A DNA stretch of 63,075 nt, taken from Notoacmeibacter sp. (GTDB taxonomy: Bacteria > Pseudomonadota > Alphaproteobacteria > Rhizobiales > Rhizobiaceae). The translations under genes were made by a program, and so were the position numbers. Positions 17,094 to 25,580 of this stretch are shown here, in pieces (position 1 is the stretch's first letter; every line of letters starts with the position of its first letter). The notes below the pieces were generated by a model. It saw nothing but the letters and a program-made list of their open reading frames with translations, searched no databases and was not told where the DNA came from. The stretch is taken from NCBI GenBank assembly GCA_019912385.1, contig JAIOIW010000085.1, positions 1-63,075 of the forward strand, written 5' to 3'.

Positions 17094-17693
17094 TCAGTTC
17101 GAGATTGGCAGGGTGCCGAGGTCGGGATGGACTTCGGCGGCCATCAGCCCCTTGTCGCCGCGGCCGAACCGCACGAGGACCACCTGGCCGGGCCTGAGTT
17201 CGGCGATACCGAACCGGCGCAGAGTCTCCATGTGGACGAAGATGTCCTCTGTCCCCTCTCCGCGCGTCAGGAACCCGAACCCCTTGGTGCGGTTGAACCA
17301 CTTGACGAGCGCCCGCTCCAGCCCGCTTTCGGGCGTCACGGACACATGCGTGCGCGCCGCCGGCATTTCATGGGGATGAACCGCCGTCGTATTGTCCATC
17401 GAGAGGACCTTGAACGCCTGCAGGCCCCGGTCGCCCTCCTTGACCATGACAACTACTTGCGCGCCCTCCAGCGCGGTCTGGAAACCGTCGCGGCGAAGGC
17501 AGGTCACATGCAGGAGCACGTCGCTCATACTCGACTGGTCGGGGATGATGAAGCCGTAGCCCTTGGCCACGTCGAACCATTTGATCTGGCCGGAAACTTC
17601 GATGAGTCCGGTTTCCTCGGCTAGGATGTTCCGCGCGCCGGTTCCGAGCCCGCCGATTGCCCGGCCACCACTGTCGGAGGTATTGTCCCCCAT
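17094..17693 (-). CDS. Tandem cold-shock domain protein
   Basis: Two cold-shock domains in one 199-residue chain, an arrangement common in rhizobia. The first runs about residues 33-100 with the RNA-binding motifs [13 protein letters not shown] and the second about 126-195 with [13 protein letters not shown] and DIFVHMETL. They are linked by a stretch of about 25 residues. Such proteins bind single-stranded RNA or DNA and may act as RNA chaperones. The ATG at 17693 has an AAGG site; a TTG at 17723 is an alternative. A 17-bp palindrome lies just upstream. Confidence 0.92.
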   Translation of the reverse strand: MGDNTSDSGGRAIGGLGTGARNILAEETGLIEVSGQIKWFDVAKGYGFIIPDQSSMSDVLLHVTCLRRDGFQTALEGAQVVVMVKEGDRGLQAFKVLSMDNTTAVHPHEMPAARTHVSVTPESGLERALVKWFNRTKGFGFLTRGEGTEDIFVHMETLRRFGIAELRPGQVVLVRFGRGDKGLMAAEVHPDLGTLPISN

Positions 17694-17726
17694 CCGGACG
17701 AACCTTTCCCCGTAAGTACTCAACTG

Positions 17727-17743
17727 ATTCTTGGACCAAGAAT
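17727..17743. promoter_or_regulatory. 17-bp perfect palindrome upstream of the cold-shock gene
   Basis: The sequence ATTCTTGG-A-CCAAGAAT is an exact inverted repeat around a single central base, 33 bp before the cold-shock start. It could be an operator or, if transcribed, a small hairpin in the leader. No matching family of regulators is evident. Confidence 0.5.
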
Positions 17744-17954
17744 AACATTGCGCCGCGCCGCAATATCAAGACCTGTTTCCCCAAATAATGCGCTGCGATG
17801 CAAAACCGGGCCGTGTCGCGCCTCTCTTTCCACAACCGCGTGCTCATCGGCGCCACTTGCACATCCCCGCGAGGATATCATTTCCCCCGCCACTTCCGTC
17901 GCCGTTGGCATAACGATAGATTGGCGAATCCCACTAGGTATCGAGGAGAGGTTG

Positions 17955-18410
17955 ATGCGTTACCTGCACACCATGGTCCGCGTTCGTGATATCGACGAAT
18001 CGCTTGATTTCTATTGCAGCAAGCTGGGCTTGGTCGAAATCCGCCGGCGCGAGGACGAGGCTGGACGCTACACGCTGGTGTTCCTGGCAGCACCCGAGGA
18101 CGAGACCCGCTCGCGTGCCGAGCGGGCGCCCGAAGTGGAACTGACCTACAACTGGCCCGATGCCGACGGCAGGACCGAGGAGTACACCGGCGGACGCAAT
18201 TTCGGCCACCTCGCCTATGTTGTGGACAACATCTACGAGACCTGCCAACGGCTGATGGATGGCGGGGTAACTATCAATCGCCCGCCGCGCGACGGCTACA
18301 TGGCCTTCGTCCGCTCACCCGACGGCATATCGGTGGAGCTTCTGCAGAAAGGCAAGCCCCTGCCCAAGGCCGAGCCGTGGGCGAGCATGCCGAACACCGG
18401 TGCCTGGTAG
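17955..18410 (+). CDS. gloA: Lactoylglutathione lyase (glyoxalase I)
   Basis: Glyoxalase I turns the methylglyoxal-glutathione adduct into S-lactoylglutathione. The 151-residue protein starts behind a strong GAGGAG site. All four metal ligands of the family are seen: His5 (YLHTMVRV), Glu62 (VELTYN), His85 (GHLAYVV) and Glu128 (VELLQK). Without the extra loop of the human form it is probably the Ni/Co-type bacterial enzyme. The C-terminus is extended by about 17 residues past the second Glu. It is convergent with the FAD oxidoreductase gene. Confidence 0.93.
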   Translation: MRYLHTMVRVRDIDESLDFYCSKLGLVEIRRREDEAGRYTLVFLAAPEDETRSRAERAPEVELTYNWPDADGRTEEYTGGRNFGHLAYVVDNIYETCQRLMDGGVTINRPPRDGYMAFVRSPDGISVELLQKGKPLPKAEPWASMPNTGAW

Positions 18411-18422
18411 CGCGGACGGCCA

Positions 18423-18434
18423 GGGTCAGGACCC
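18423..18434. repeat. Short palindrome matching the ends of the 29257-29521 element
   Basis: GGGTC-AG-GACCC is a 12-bp near-palindrome that overlaps the stop codon of the FAD-oxidoreductase gene. The same block, followed by a similar A/T pattern, forms both ends of the large element at 29257-29521. Here it stands alone, so it may be a solo end of that repeat family or a chance match. Confidence 0.35.
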
Positions 18435-19534
18435 TAATTCAGGCCGGCCAGGGCCAGCGCCCGGTCGGCCATCAGATGCGCCACCGCAAGCGTGATCTTG
18501 AAGCCGCCCGTCGCCACGATCACACGCCCACTGTCGCCGTGAGCCTCAACGACCGGATGGCGGGTGTCGGATTTCGGCCGCACCCCGGCCCACCGCTCGA
18601 TCACGGGCGCATCGCGAAGCACCGGGCAGATCGCCCGGGCGCGTTCGATGACCGCGTTGAGCCTGCCGTCGGTCGAAGACGCATCCTGCCAGTCGTTTTC
18701 CGACGTCGAGCCGACCGCGACCGTCCCGTCGTCATGGGCGATGATATAGACGCCTTCATCGAAAATGACGGGCATCGACGGGTCGGCCGGCCGCAGCGGC
18801 CGGAATAACGCCGCCTGCCCCTTCACGCCCTGCCCCTTGAGGGAGGGCGCCAAGGCGGCGAGCAGGCCGAAACTCTGGTAACCGGCCGCAACGATTGTCC
18901 GTCCGGGCCTGATCGCGGCGCCATCGCCCAGCCGCAGCCCGCCATCACGCGAAATGTCGGCCACGCGCACGCCCTCGATCACCGTGACCCCACCCTCGAT
19001 CCGCGCTTTCAGGGCGGCTCCCAGAAGACGCGGCGATATGCGCGCCGACAACGTTTCGAGTGCAAAGCCCGACGCCGCCGCTTCCTCGGCAAGCCACCCG
19101 TGCGCCGGGTTCCCGTCGAGCACCTGCCAGGCGAAGTCGCCGCGCCTCGCCCAGCATTCGGCCGCGCCGGCGCCCCAGCTCTCGTTGCGTTCGCGCTGGC
19201 TTTGATCTTTCAGCGGGATAAGCCGGCCGGCGCGCCGATACCCGCAGCCAAGCCCCGTTGCCGCCTCCAGCGCCGCAACCTCGTCGCCCAGCGACAGCAG
19301 GCCGTCAAGCTGGAACTGCTTCTTGGCACTCCAGTTCACCGGCTGGTGCGGCATCAGCGCGCCGACGACACCGCCGCTCGCCCCGCCGCCGATCCTCTCC
19401 GCCTCAACCAGGACCGTGGAAAGACCGGCGCGCACGGCGCGTTCCGCGCACCACAGACCGACGATGCCGCCGCCCACGATCGCCAGATCGGGACGGCGCG
19501 GCAAATCCTCGACAGAACGGGAAAAAACGGTCAT
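18434..19534 (-). CDS. FAD-dependent oxidoreductase (DAO family), possible stand-alone MnmC oxidase
   Basis: The 366-residue protein has the FAD-binding dinucleotide motif IVGGGIVGLWCAERA at about residues 17-31 and the DAO-family C-terminal ERWAGVRPKSD and ATGGFKITLA. This family includes glycine and D-amino-acid oxidases and the FAD half of MnmC, which removes the carboxymethyl group from cmnm5U34 in tRNA. The divergent neighbour at 19574 encodes the methyltransferase half (MnmD). In enterobacteria the two are one protein, so this gene is a good candidate for the separate oxidase; that is inference from position. ATG at 19534 chosen at the domain edge. Confidence 0.8.
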   Translation of the reverse strand: MTVFSRSVEDLPRRPDLAIVGGGIVGLWCAERAVRAGLSTVLVEAERIGGGASGGVVGALMPHQPVNWSAKKQFQLDGLLSLGDEVAALEAATGLGCGYRRAGRLIPLKDQSQRERNESWGAGAAECWARRGDFAWQVLDGNPAHGWLAEEAAASGFALETLSARISPRLLGAALKARIEGGVTVIEGVRVADISRDGGLRLGDGAAIRPGRTIVAAGYQSFGLLAALAPSLKGQGVKGQAALFRPLRPADPSMPVIFDEGVYIIAHDDGTVAVGSTSENDWQDASSTDGRLNAVIERARAICPVLRDAPVIERWAGVRPKSDTRHPVVEAHGDSGRVIVATGGFKITLAVAHLMADRALALAGLN

Positions 19535-19573
19535 GACCGGCAGGAAACTAGCCACCGCTTCGGTTTTTGCAAC

Positions 19574-20287
19574 ATGGATGAAAGCGAACGCAGTGCCCAT
19601 CCGCTTGAATGGGACGACGAGGGCCATCCGGTCTCCGCGCTGTTCGGCGACCTGTTCCATTCCCGCCATGACGGCCAGGCCGAAACGCGGCATGTGTTTC
19701 TTGCCGGCAATTCCCTGCCCGCCCGCTGGAGCGCGCGGCCCTATTTCTCCATCGCCGAACTCGGTTTCGGCACCGGACTCAATTTTCTTGAAACCTGGCG
19801 AAGCTGGCGCGCCACCCGCCCCTTCGCGGGGCAGATGTCGTTTACCAGCTTCGAGGCCTTTCCCCTGTCGCTCGACCAGATGCGCCGGGCATTGTCACGC
19901 TGGAACGAGCTTGCGCCGCTTGCCGAGCGCCTGCTGGACGCGTTGCCCTCCACCTGGCCGCCGGTCGGCGAAGAGCGCCCGGTCAGGCTCGACCGCCAGA
20001 CCCAGCTCACCGTCATTGTAGGCGATGCGCGCGAAACCGTGCCCGCCTGGCCCGGCAAGGCCGACAGCTGGTACCTCGACGGCTTCGCGCCAGCGCGCAA
20101 TCCGCAGATGTGGAACGAAGAGCTGATGAAGGCCGTCGCGCGCCGCACGGCTCCGGGCGGCACGTTCGCCACCTATACCGCGTCCGGTTTTGTGCGCCGC
20201 AGCCTCGAGGCCGCCGGCTTCGCTGTCGAAAAGCGCAAGGGCTTTGCCGGCAAGCGCGAGATGCTGGTCGGCGTCAAGCGGGACTAG
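19574..20287 (+). CDS. mnmD: tRNA (5-methylaminomethyl-2-thiouridine)(34)-methyltransferase MnmD
   Basis: MnmD uses S-adenosylmethionine to turn nm5(s2)U34 into mnm5(s2)U34 in the anticodon of several tRNAs. The 237-residue protein has the family motifs ETRHVFLAGN, the SAM-binding IAELGFGTGLNFLETW and the signature YLDGFAPARNPQMWNEEL, ending in the fold-closing GKREMLVGVK. The ATG at 19574 has no good ribosome site but is placed where the family begins. Its C-terminal MnmC oxidase partner is absent from the polypeptide; the FAD oxidoreductase encoded divergently may supply it. Confidence 0.9.
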   Translation: MDESERSAHPLEWDDEGHPVSALFGDLFHSRHDGQAETRHVFLAGNSLPARWSARPYFSIAELGFGTGLNFLETWRSWRATRPFAGQMSFTSFEAFPLSLDQMRRALSRWNELAPLAERLLDALPSTWPPVGEERPVRLDRQTQLTVIVGDARETVPAWPGKADSWYLDGFAPARNPQMWNEELMKAVARRTAPGGTFATYTASGFVRRSLEAAGFAVEKRKGFAGKREMLVGVKRD

Positions 20288-20293
20288 ACGGCT

Positions 20294-20713
20294 CTACTCC
20301 CCGAAACCCGCGCTACCCGCCTTGGGCTTGAGCCGCACCAGGCGCGAATCCAGTACCGCCGCCTGCCGGTGCACCACCGCCTTCTGGTATTCGGGATCCT
20401 TGACCATCTCGACGAAAGCGGCGACCGAGGGATATTCGGCGATGAAGCAATGGTCCCAGCGCTCGCTCTCCGGTCCGATCAGCATGAGTTCGAATTCGCC
20501 CGCCCAGGCAATCCGTCCGCCCACGCGGCGAAAGATCGGCCCGCTTTCGCGGCCATAGGCGGCATAGGCTTGCGCACCGGTCGCCTCGCGTCCGTCCGGA
20601 TAGGCCGCGCGCTCGCGCAACCGCACAAGGTTGAGCATGTGGACGGCGCCCCCGCGTTCCATGCGCCGGAACGCGCCGAAAGCCTCGCGTGTCGGATCAA
20701 TATGGCCGGTCAT
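20294..20713 (-). CDS. DUF1330 family protein
   Basis: The ATG at 20713 follows a GGAGGA site. The 139-residue protein shows the DUF1330 pattern of a dimeric alpha/beta barrel: VHMLNLVRLRERA, IFRRVGGRIAWAGEFELMLIG and SVAAFVEMVKDPEYQKAV. The family is related to small ferredoxin-like monooxygenases but no activity is established. It is the last gene of the run starting at 27028, only 19 bp after the exported hydrolase, so it probably belongs to that operon. Confidence 0.82.
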   Translation of the reverse strand: MTGHIDPTREAFGAFRRMERGGAVHMLNLVRLRERAAYPDGREATGAQAYAAYGRESGPIFRRVGGRIAWAGEFELMLIGPESERWDHCFIAEYPSVAAFVEMVKDPEYQKAVVHRQAAVLDSRLVRLKPKAGSAGFGE

Positions 20714-20732
20714 CAGATATCCTCCCAAACAG

Positions 20733-21611
20733 TCAGCGCGGTCTCCGCGCCAACATCCAGTTGAGCGTCTCGCGCCAGTCGGTCATTCGTATCGGCGTGC
20801 CGTGAGTGCCGGTTTCAAAGCGCACGAACCGCACCGGATATCCCGGCTTCGCCGCCAGGATCGACCGGAAGAAGGCCTCCTGATGTTCCACCGGGAAGAC
20901 GGTATCCCTGCTGCCCTGCGCGATGAACAGCGGCACGGATGCCTGAAAGGCCGCGCTTTTCAGAAATTCGCCTTCCCACATCGACCCGAGCAGCAGCAAT
21001 CCGCCGAGTCGCCGCGCCACCGCCGGATCGCGCGCCAGCAGCCAGCACAGCCGGCCGCCCATTGATCCGCACGCCACGAACACGCGCGCGCCCGGCGAGG
21101 CGCCCGCATAATAGGCGATCAGCGCCGCGACCTCGCCTGCGCCCCTGACGCCGAAATCGCTGAAATCAGGCGACAGGTAAAGCCCGCCGGCGGCAACCGC
21201 CAGGTTCTTGATACGATTGAAGTTTCCGCCAAAGGTCCAGTCGTCGACGCCCTGCTTGCGGCTGCCGCCCTGCCCGTGGAGATAGATGACGATGGCAGAC
21301 GCCCGTGCCGTCCGACCCACCGCGAAATGGCGGATGGTGCCGGTCGCGGTTTTCAGCACCAGATCGCGCTGGTGGCGGCGCACCGAAAGCGAGACATAGT
21401 CGCGCCGCGCCCGCTTTTCCGGAATGTCGTCGCGCCCGTTGATGTCGCGGATTTCCTGGTAGTCGAAAACCCGGTAGGCCCCGTCGAAGTCCGAGGCGAT
21501 CAAAGCGGGGTAGGCGAAATAGCGGTCCTTGAAGGGTGGAAACTGCAAACCCGCCGCAAACGCCGGCTGTAATGAAATGAAGAAGAATAGGAACTTCAGG
21601 GCGAATTTCAT
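20733..21611 (-). CDS. Exported alpha/beta hydrolase
   Basis: A 292-residue secreted hydrolase with a signal peptide (MKFALKFLFFFISL, cut near AFAA, about residue 19). After a 90-residue N-terminal part the fold shows IYLHGQGGS as oxyanion motif, nucleophile Ser in ACGSMGGRL, and a C-terminal His in FETGTHGTPIR. Its ATG overlaps the stop of the MoeA/MobA fusion by 4 bp, so it is translated with a molybdenum-cofactor operon. A periplasmic hydrolase is not a normal part of such operons; what it acts on is unknown. Confidence 0.85.
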   Translation of the reverse strand: MKFALKFLFFFISLQPAFAAGLQFPPFKDRYFAYPALIASDFDGAYRVFDYQEIRDINGRDDIPEKRARRDYVSLSVRRHQRDLVLKTATGTIRHFAVGRTARASAIVIYLHGQGGSRKQGVDDWTFGGNFNRIKNLAVAAGGLYLSPDFSDFGVRGAGEVAALIAYYAGASPGARVFVACGSMGGRLCWLLARDPAVARRLGGLLLLGSMWEGEFLKSAAFQASVPLFIAQGSRDTVFPVEHQEAFFRSILAAKPGYPVRFVRFETGTHGTPIRMTDWRETLNWMLARRPR

Positions 21612-23221
21612 GCCTTGGAGAGTTCCCCGCCTGCGCGCGCCAGCGCCTCGGGCGTATCGACGTCGAGGCCCGCCCCTTCGCCGATCTCGACATCGACGAT
21701 CTCGGCCCGGCTGGTCTCGATGACATGCCGCGCGCCGGTGTCGCCCGAAAGCAGGGCCACCTGGGAAAACAGGCTTGCCGGCAGAATGACCGGGTTGCCG
21801 CGCTCGCCGTCATGCGTCGCCCGGATGACCGGCCGCCCGTCCTGCCCTGCGAAGGCATCGATCAGCCGGTCGAGCGCCTCGGACGTCACCAGCGGCATGT
21901 CGCCCAGCACGATCATCGCCCCGGCGGAATCCCTGGGCAGTGCGGCGATCCCTGTTTTAAGCGACGAAGCCAGTCCGGTCGCAAAATCGCGGTTGCGGGC
22001 AAATCTGACGTCAAGACCGTCTAGCGCGGCCTCGACGCGCTCGGCCATGTGCCCGGTCACGACCGTCACCGAGCGCGCCCTGCTCGCCGCTGCGGCCGAG
22101 ATGACCCTCCGGATGAGCGCAACGCCATCGAACGACGCCAGCAGCTTGTTGGATCCGCCCATGCGGCTCGACTGGCCGGCGGCGAGAACGACGATATCGA
22201 CGGGCGCGCGGCCACGCACGGCATCCGCTTCGCGCGGTTGCGGCCGGCTGGCGATTTCCATCAGCAGGCCGCCCACGCCCATCCCGGCGATATCGGCATC
22301 GGTCACGTCGATGTCGGCCATCAGCCGGTCGAGAATCCAGTCGAACCCATTCTCCTTGGGACTGCGCGCGCAGCCCGGCGCACCGATGACCGGAATTCCG
22401 CCGACGAACCCCAGCACCAGCAGATTGCCGGGATCGACCGGCATGCCGACCCGCTCGACACGCCCCCCGGCAAGCCGGATCGCAGCGGGGATCACGTCCT
22501 CGGCATCGCACATCGCCGATGCCCCGAAGACGATGACCAGGTCGTTCCCGCTGGAAAGTTCGCCGATCGCCTTTGCCACGCTTGCCGCGTCGTGTCCGGT
22601 GCGGACCTCTCGCGAAAGCGTGCTACCCGAACGTGCGAGGCGCGATGCCGTCAGCGCCGCCGTCTTGTCGAGCACCGAGGCCTTGACCGTCGGCAGGACG
22701 GTCTGCACCAGCGCCGCCACCCGCGCGCGATAGGCGCGGACGGCAAACGCCTCCTTCCCTTGCGCGATTGCAACCGCCTGCTCGACAAGCGTTCCCGCGA
22801 CGCAGAACGGAATGATCTTGACCGTCGCAACCATTTGCCCTTCGCGCACCGCGGTGTATTCGCCGAGCGTGGCCACCGTGATCGCCGGATCGATCCGGTT
22901 GAGCGCATCGACCAGCGCCTTGTCGACGACGAACACGCCGTCCGATGCGGCATGCAGGTTCACCCGTCCGGTTGATCCCGGCTTGGCCTCGATGCCGGCC
23001 GCGTGCAGCGCCTTGGCGATCCGCTCGGCGGCCTCGTCCTCGCCAAGGTCGCCCGGAGCCGGGATCGCGGCGATGATCTCGCCGATTCCAGCCTGTATGA
23101 GCAGCGCGATCTCCTCCGGTCCGATCCGCGTACCCTTGCGCAATCGCGTCTTGCCGGCGGTCAGCGCATGGGCGAGGACTGCGCCTTCTGCTTTCTCCAC
23201 TGCGACCGTTCCGAAGCTCAA
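21608..23221 (-). CDS. MoeA-like/MobA-like fusion: molybdopterin-binding plus nucleotidyltransferase protein
   Basis: The 537-residue protein joins a molybdopterin-binding MoeA/MogA-type region (about residues 1-335; GTRIGPEEI, VPGCARSPKENGFDW-type end) to a MobA/MocA nucleotidyltransferase domain starting at about 344 with LAAGQSSRMGGSNKLL. The second domain resembles molybdenum cofactor cytidylyltransferase, which makes the MCD form used by xanthine oxidase-type enzymes. This fused form is found in operons for carbon monoxide dehydrogenase-like hydroxylases. It overlaps the neighbouring genes by 4 bp on each side (xdhC half upstream, hydrolase downstream). Confidence 0.88.
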   Translation of the reverse strand: MSFGTVAVEKAEGAVLAHALTAGKTRLRKGTRIGPEEIALLIQAGIGEIIAAIPAPGDLGEDEAAERIAKALHAAGIEAKPGSTGRVNLHAASDGVFVVDKALVDALNRIDPAITVATLGEYTAVREGQMVATVKIIPFCVAGTLVEQAVAIAQGKEAFAVRAYRARVAALVQTVLPTVKASVLDKTAALTASRLARSGSTLSREVRTGHDAASVAKAIGELSSGNDLVIVFGASAMCDAEDVIPAAIRLAGGRVERVGMPVDPGNLLVLGFVGGIPVIGAPGCARSPKENGFDWILDRLMADIDVTDADIAGMGVGGLLMEIASRPQPREADAVRGRAPVDIVVLAAGQSSRMGGSNKLLASFDGVALIRRVISAAAASRARSVTVVTGHMAERVEAALDGLDVRFARNRDFATGLASSLKTGIAALPRDSAGAMIVLGDMPLVTSEALDRLIDAFAGQDGRPVIRATHDGERGNPVILPASLFSQVALLSGDTGARHVIETSRAEIVDVEIGEGAGLDVDTPEALARAGGELSKA

Positions 23222-23934
23222 GCGGCCTCTCCCTTGGCTGGCCTCGCCTCCTCAAGCCCGCGCGTGCGCAGCGCCCGAATGATCTGGGCCAGCACCGACA
23301 CGGCTATTTCCGCCGGGCTGGCAGCGCCGATATCGAGCCCGATCGGGGCCTTGATCGTGTCGATCTGCGCGCCCGTGAAGCCGGCTTCACGCAGACGTTC
23401 CACGCGCTTGGCATGGGTCTTTCGGCTGCCGAGTGCACCGATATAGAAACAACCGGATGCCAGCGCCGCAGCCAGCGCCGGATCGTCGATCTTGGGATCG
23501 TGGGTCACCGCAACCAGCGCGGTATAGGCGTCGAGCGGATGGTCCTCGATCACGTTCTGCGGCCAGTCGGCGTGCAGCGCCGTGTCGGGAAAGCGCTCGG
23601 GCGAGGCAAAGGCCGTGCGCGGATCGATGATCTCGACGTCGAAGCCGGCGATACGCGCCATCGGCGCCAGCGCCTGGCTGATGTGAACCGCCCCGATGAC
23701 GACGATGCGCGCCGGCGGCAGGTGAACATTGAGGAACCAGGCCTGCCCGTCCGCCTCGACGAGAGCCGAGCGCCCAGACCGGAAGGCCCTGCCGATCGCC
23801 TCGCCGAGTTCACCGGCAACAGGATCGCCCTCCAACACGATACGGTCGCGCCCGTCATCCACGTTGGTGACAAGGACGACAGCGTGGCGCTGACGGCGCG
23901 CGGCATTGAGCTTCTTGAGATGCAGCGGATCCAT
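23218..23934 (-). CDS. XdhC/CoxI family protein, Rossmann (C-terminal) half
   Basis: XdhC proteins bind and sulfurate the molybdenum cofactor before handing it to xanthine dehydrogenase-type enzymes. The full family protein has two domains; this gene encodes only the second, with the Rossmann stretch IVVIGAVHISQALAPMA, the AVTHDPKIDD segment and the closing GLDIGAASPAEIAVSVLAQI. The first half is the next gene upstream, separated by 6 bp. The product (238 residues) ends in an ATGA overlap with the MoeA/MobA fusion. Split xdhC halves are typical of cox clusters (coxF/coxI). Confidence 0.9.
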   Translation of the reverse strand: MDPLHLKKLNAARRQRHAVVLVTNVDDGRDRIVLEGDPVAGELGEAIGRAFRSGRSALVEADGQAWFLNVHLPPARIVVIGAVHISQALAPMARIAGFDVEIIDPRTAFASPERFPDTALHADWPQNVIEDHPLDAYTALVAVTHDPKIDDPALAAALASGCFYIGALGSRKTHAKRVERLREAGFTGAQIDTIKAPIGLDIGAASPAEIAVSVLAQIIRALRTRGLEEARPAKGEAA

Positions 23935-23940
23935 GTGCGC

Positions 23941-24279
23941 CTACCCGAGCCGCTCGACATAGACCTTGATGCGCCCGCCGCACGACAGACCGACCCGCCA
24001 GGCCGTTTCGTCGGCGACGCCGAATTCCAGCATTTTCGGCTTGCCGGTCTCGATGATGTCGACCGCCTCGGCAACCACCGCGCCCTCGACGCACCCGCCC
24101 GACACCGAGCCCTGAAAATCGCCATCGGCATTGATCACAAGATGGCTGCCGACCGGACGCGGTGCCGATCCCCAGGTTTCGACGACCGTGGCGATCGCCA
24201 CGTCCTTGCCTTCCGCAATCCATTTTTCCGCGATCATCAGCGGATCGCGTTCTTCGTCCAGGGCCGTCGTCTGTTCCAT
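23941..24279 (-). CDS. XdhC/CoxI family protein, N-terminal half
   Basis: This 112-residue protein is the N-terminal XdhC domain alone: IATVVETWGSAPRPVGSHLV, then GSVSGGCVEGAVV with the conserved cysteine, and GLSCGGRIKVYVE at the end. The two cysteine motifs are thought to hold the molybdenum cofactor during sulfuration. The other half is encoded 6 bp downstream, so the pair should assemble into one functional unit. It is 24 bp after the coxE gene. Confidence 0.9.
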   Translation of the reverse strand: MEQTTALDEERDPLMIAEKWIAEGKDVAIATVVETWGSAPRPVGSHLVINADGDFQGSVSGGCVEGAVVAEAVDIIETGKPKMLEFGVADETAWRVGLSCGGRIKVYVERLG

Positions 24280-24303
24280 GGCAATTCTCCTTTCCCGGCG
24301 CGC

Positions 24304-25575
24304 TCAGGCGCCGACCGCCGCCGCCCTGTCCAGCCACCGCTTCGGGTCTGCGGCATGGCGCCGCCCGTCGCCAAGCGAGGCGACAAGATCGCCGATCGCT
24401 TCGAGATTGTGCACCGCGCGGAATTCGTCGACTTGCGGCAGCATGGCGCGCACGCCGCGCGCGCGCGCCTCGAAACCGTCGAAACGCAGCAGCGGGTTGA
24501 GCCAGATCAGCCGTCGGCAGGACTTGTGCAGGCGCTCCATCTCCACTGCCAGATTGCCGATATCGTCGCGCTCCAGCCCGTCGGTGATCAGCAGCACGAT
24601 CGCACCCTGCGACAGCACGCGCCTCGACCACAGCCGGTTGAACTCGTGCAGGGTTTCGCCGATCCGCGTTCCGCCCGACCAGTCCTTTACCGCAGCGGCG
24701 CAATCGGCGAGCGCCTCGTCGGGATCGCGATGACGCATCTGCCGCGTCAGGTTGGTCAGCCGCGTGCCGAACACGAAGGTGTGTACCTGGCGCCGGCTTG
24801 CGGTAAGCGCGTGCAGGAAATGCAGGAAGATGCGGGTGTACTGGCTCATCGAGCCCGAAATGTCGGCCAGTACGACGAGCGGCGGGTGGATATGGCGCGG
24901 CGAACGGAATTTCGGCGCGATGAAATCGCCGCCCATGCGCATTGCCGCACGCATTGTGGCGCGCGCATCGGTGCGCCGCCCGCGCGGATCAGCCCTGAAC
25001 CGGCGCGTCTTTACCCGGTCCATCGGCAGGCGCAGCTCGGCAAGCGCGTGCTTCGCCTCGGCGATCTCCGCGATCGACATCTGCGCGAAGTCCTTTTCCC
25101 GCAACACCTCCTTGCCGGAAAAGGTGAAGCGGGCGTCGACCTCGATCTCTTCGGTTTCCCGCTCGGGCATGGCGCGCTCGCGGTCCTCGAACAGGGCCTG
25201 CGAGACCCGGTCTTCTGCCGCGCGCTTCTTGCGCTGCTCGCGCTCCGCGATCACCTGCGGCGAAAACATCGCCAGCATTTTCTCGATCAGTTCGCGCGAA
25301 CGCCAGAAGAGCCGGAAGGCCTCGTCGAAGGTCGCATGGTCCTCGCGCCGGTTGACCAGCACCGCGTGCAATGTCCAGTAGAAATCGTCGCGCGAGCCGA
25401 TGCCGGCGGCCTCCACCGCCTCGATGGCCTCGACGACGGCGGCAGGCCCCACCCGCATGCCCGCCTTGCGCAGCGCGCGGGCGAAATGGACGATGTTGTC
25501 GGCAAGCCGGCCATCGGCCTTGGCCGCGTTGGGTAGCGGCTTGGAAGGGCCGAATGTCTTGATCTCGCCGGCCAA
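24304..25575 (-). CDS. VWA domain protein, CoxE type
   Basis: CoxE-type proteins work with the MoxR ATPase CoxD in building the CuSMoO2 centre or an equivalent site in molybdenum hydroxylases. The start is the TTG at 25575, 5 bp past the moxR stop with a GGAGG site; longer frames run into moxR. The 423-residue protein has an N-terminal helical region and a von Willebrand A domain from about residue 230, with the metal site DISGS (Asp238, Ser240, Ser242) and later SGGTRIG and ITDGLERDD. Note that the start codon is my choice and not proven. Confidence 0.88.
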   Translation of the reverse strand: MAGEIKTFGPSKPLPNAAKADGRLADNIVHFARALRKAGMRVGPAAVVEAIEAVEAAGIGSRDDFYWTLHAVLVNRREDHATFDEAFRLFWRSRELIEKMLAMFSPQVIAEREQRKKRAAEDRVSQALFEDRERAMPERETEEIEVDARFTFSGKEVLREKDFAQMSIAEIAEAKHALAELRLPMDRVKTRRFRADPRGRRTDARATMRAAMRMGGDFIAPKFRSPRHIHPPLVVLADISGSMSQYTRIFLHFLHALTASRRQVHTFVFGTRLTNLTRQMRHRDPDEALADCAAAVKDWSGGTRIGETLHEFNRLWSRRVLSQGAIVLLITDGLERDDIGNLAVEMERLHKSCRRLIWLNPLLRFDGFEARARGVRAMLPQVDEFRAVHNLEAIGDLVASLGDGRRHAADPKRWLDRAAAVGA

Positions 25576-25580
25576 GGTTC

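Noticed and set aside
23413-25536. 707-residue plus-strand frame over the xdhC and coxE genes
   Set aside because: Antisense shadow with no domain; the minus-strand genes have clear families.
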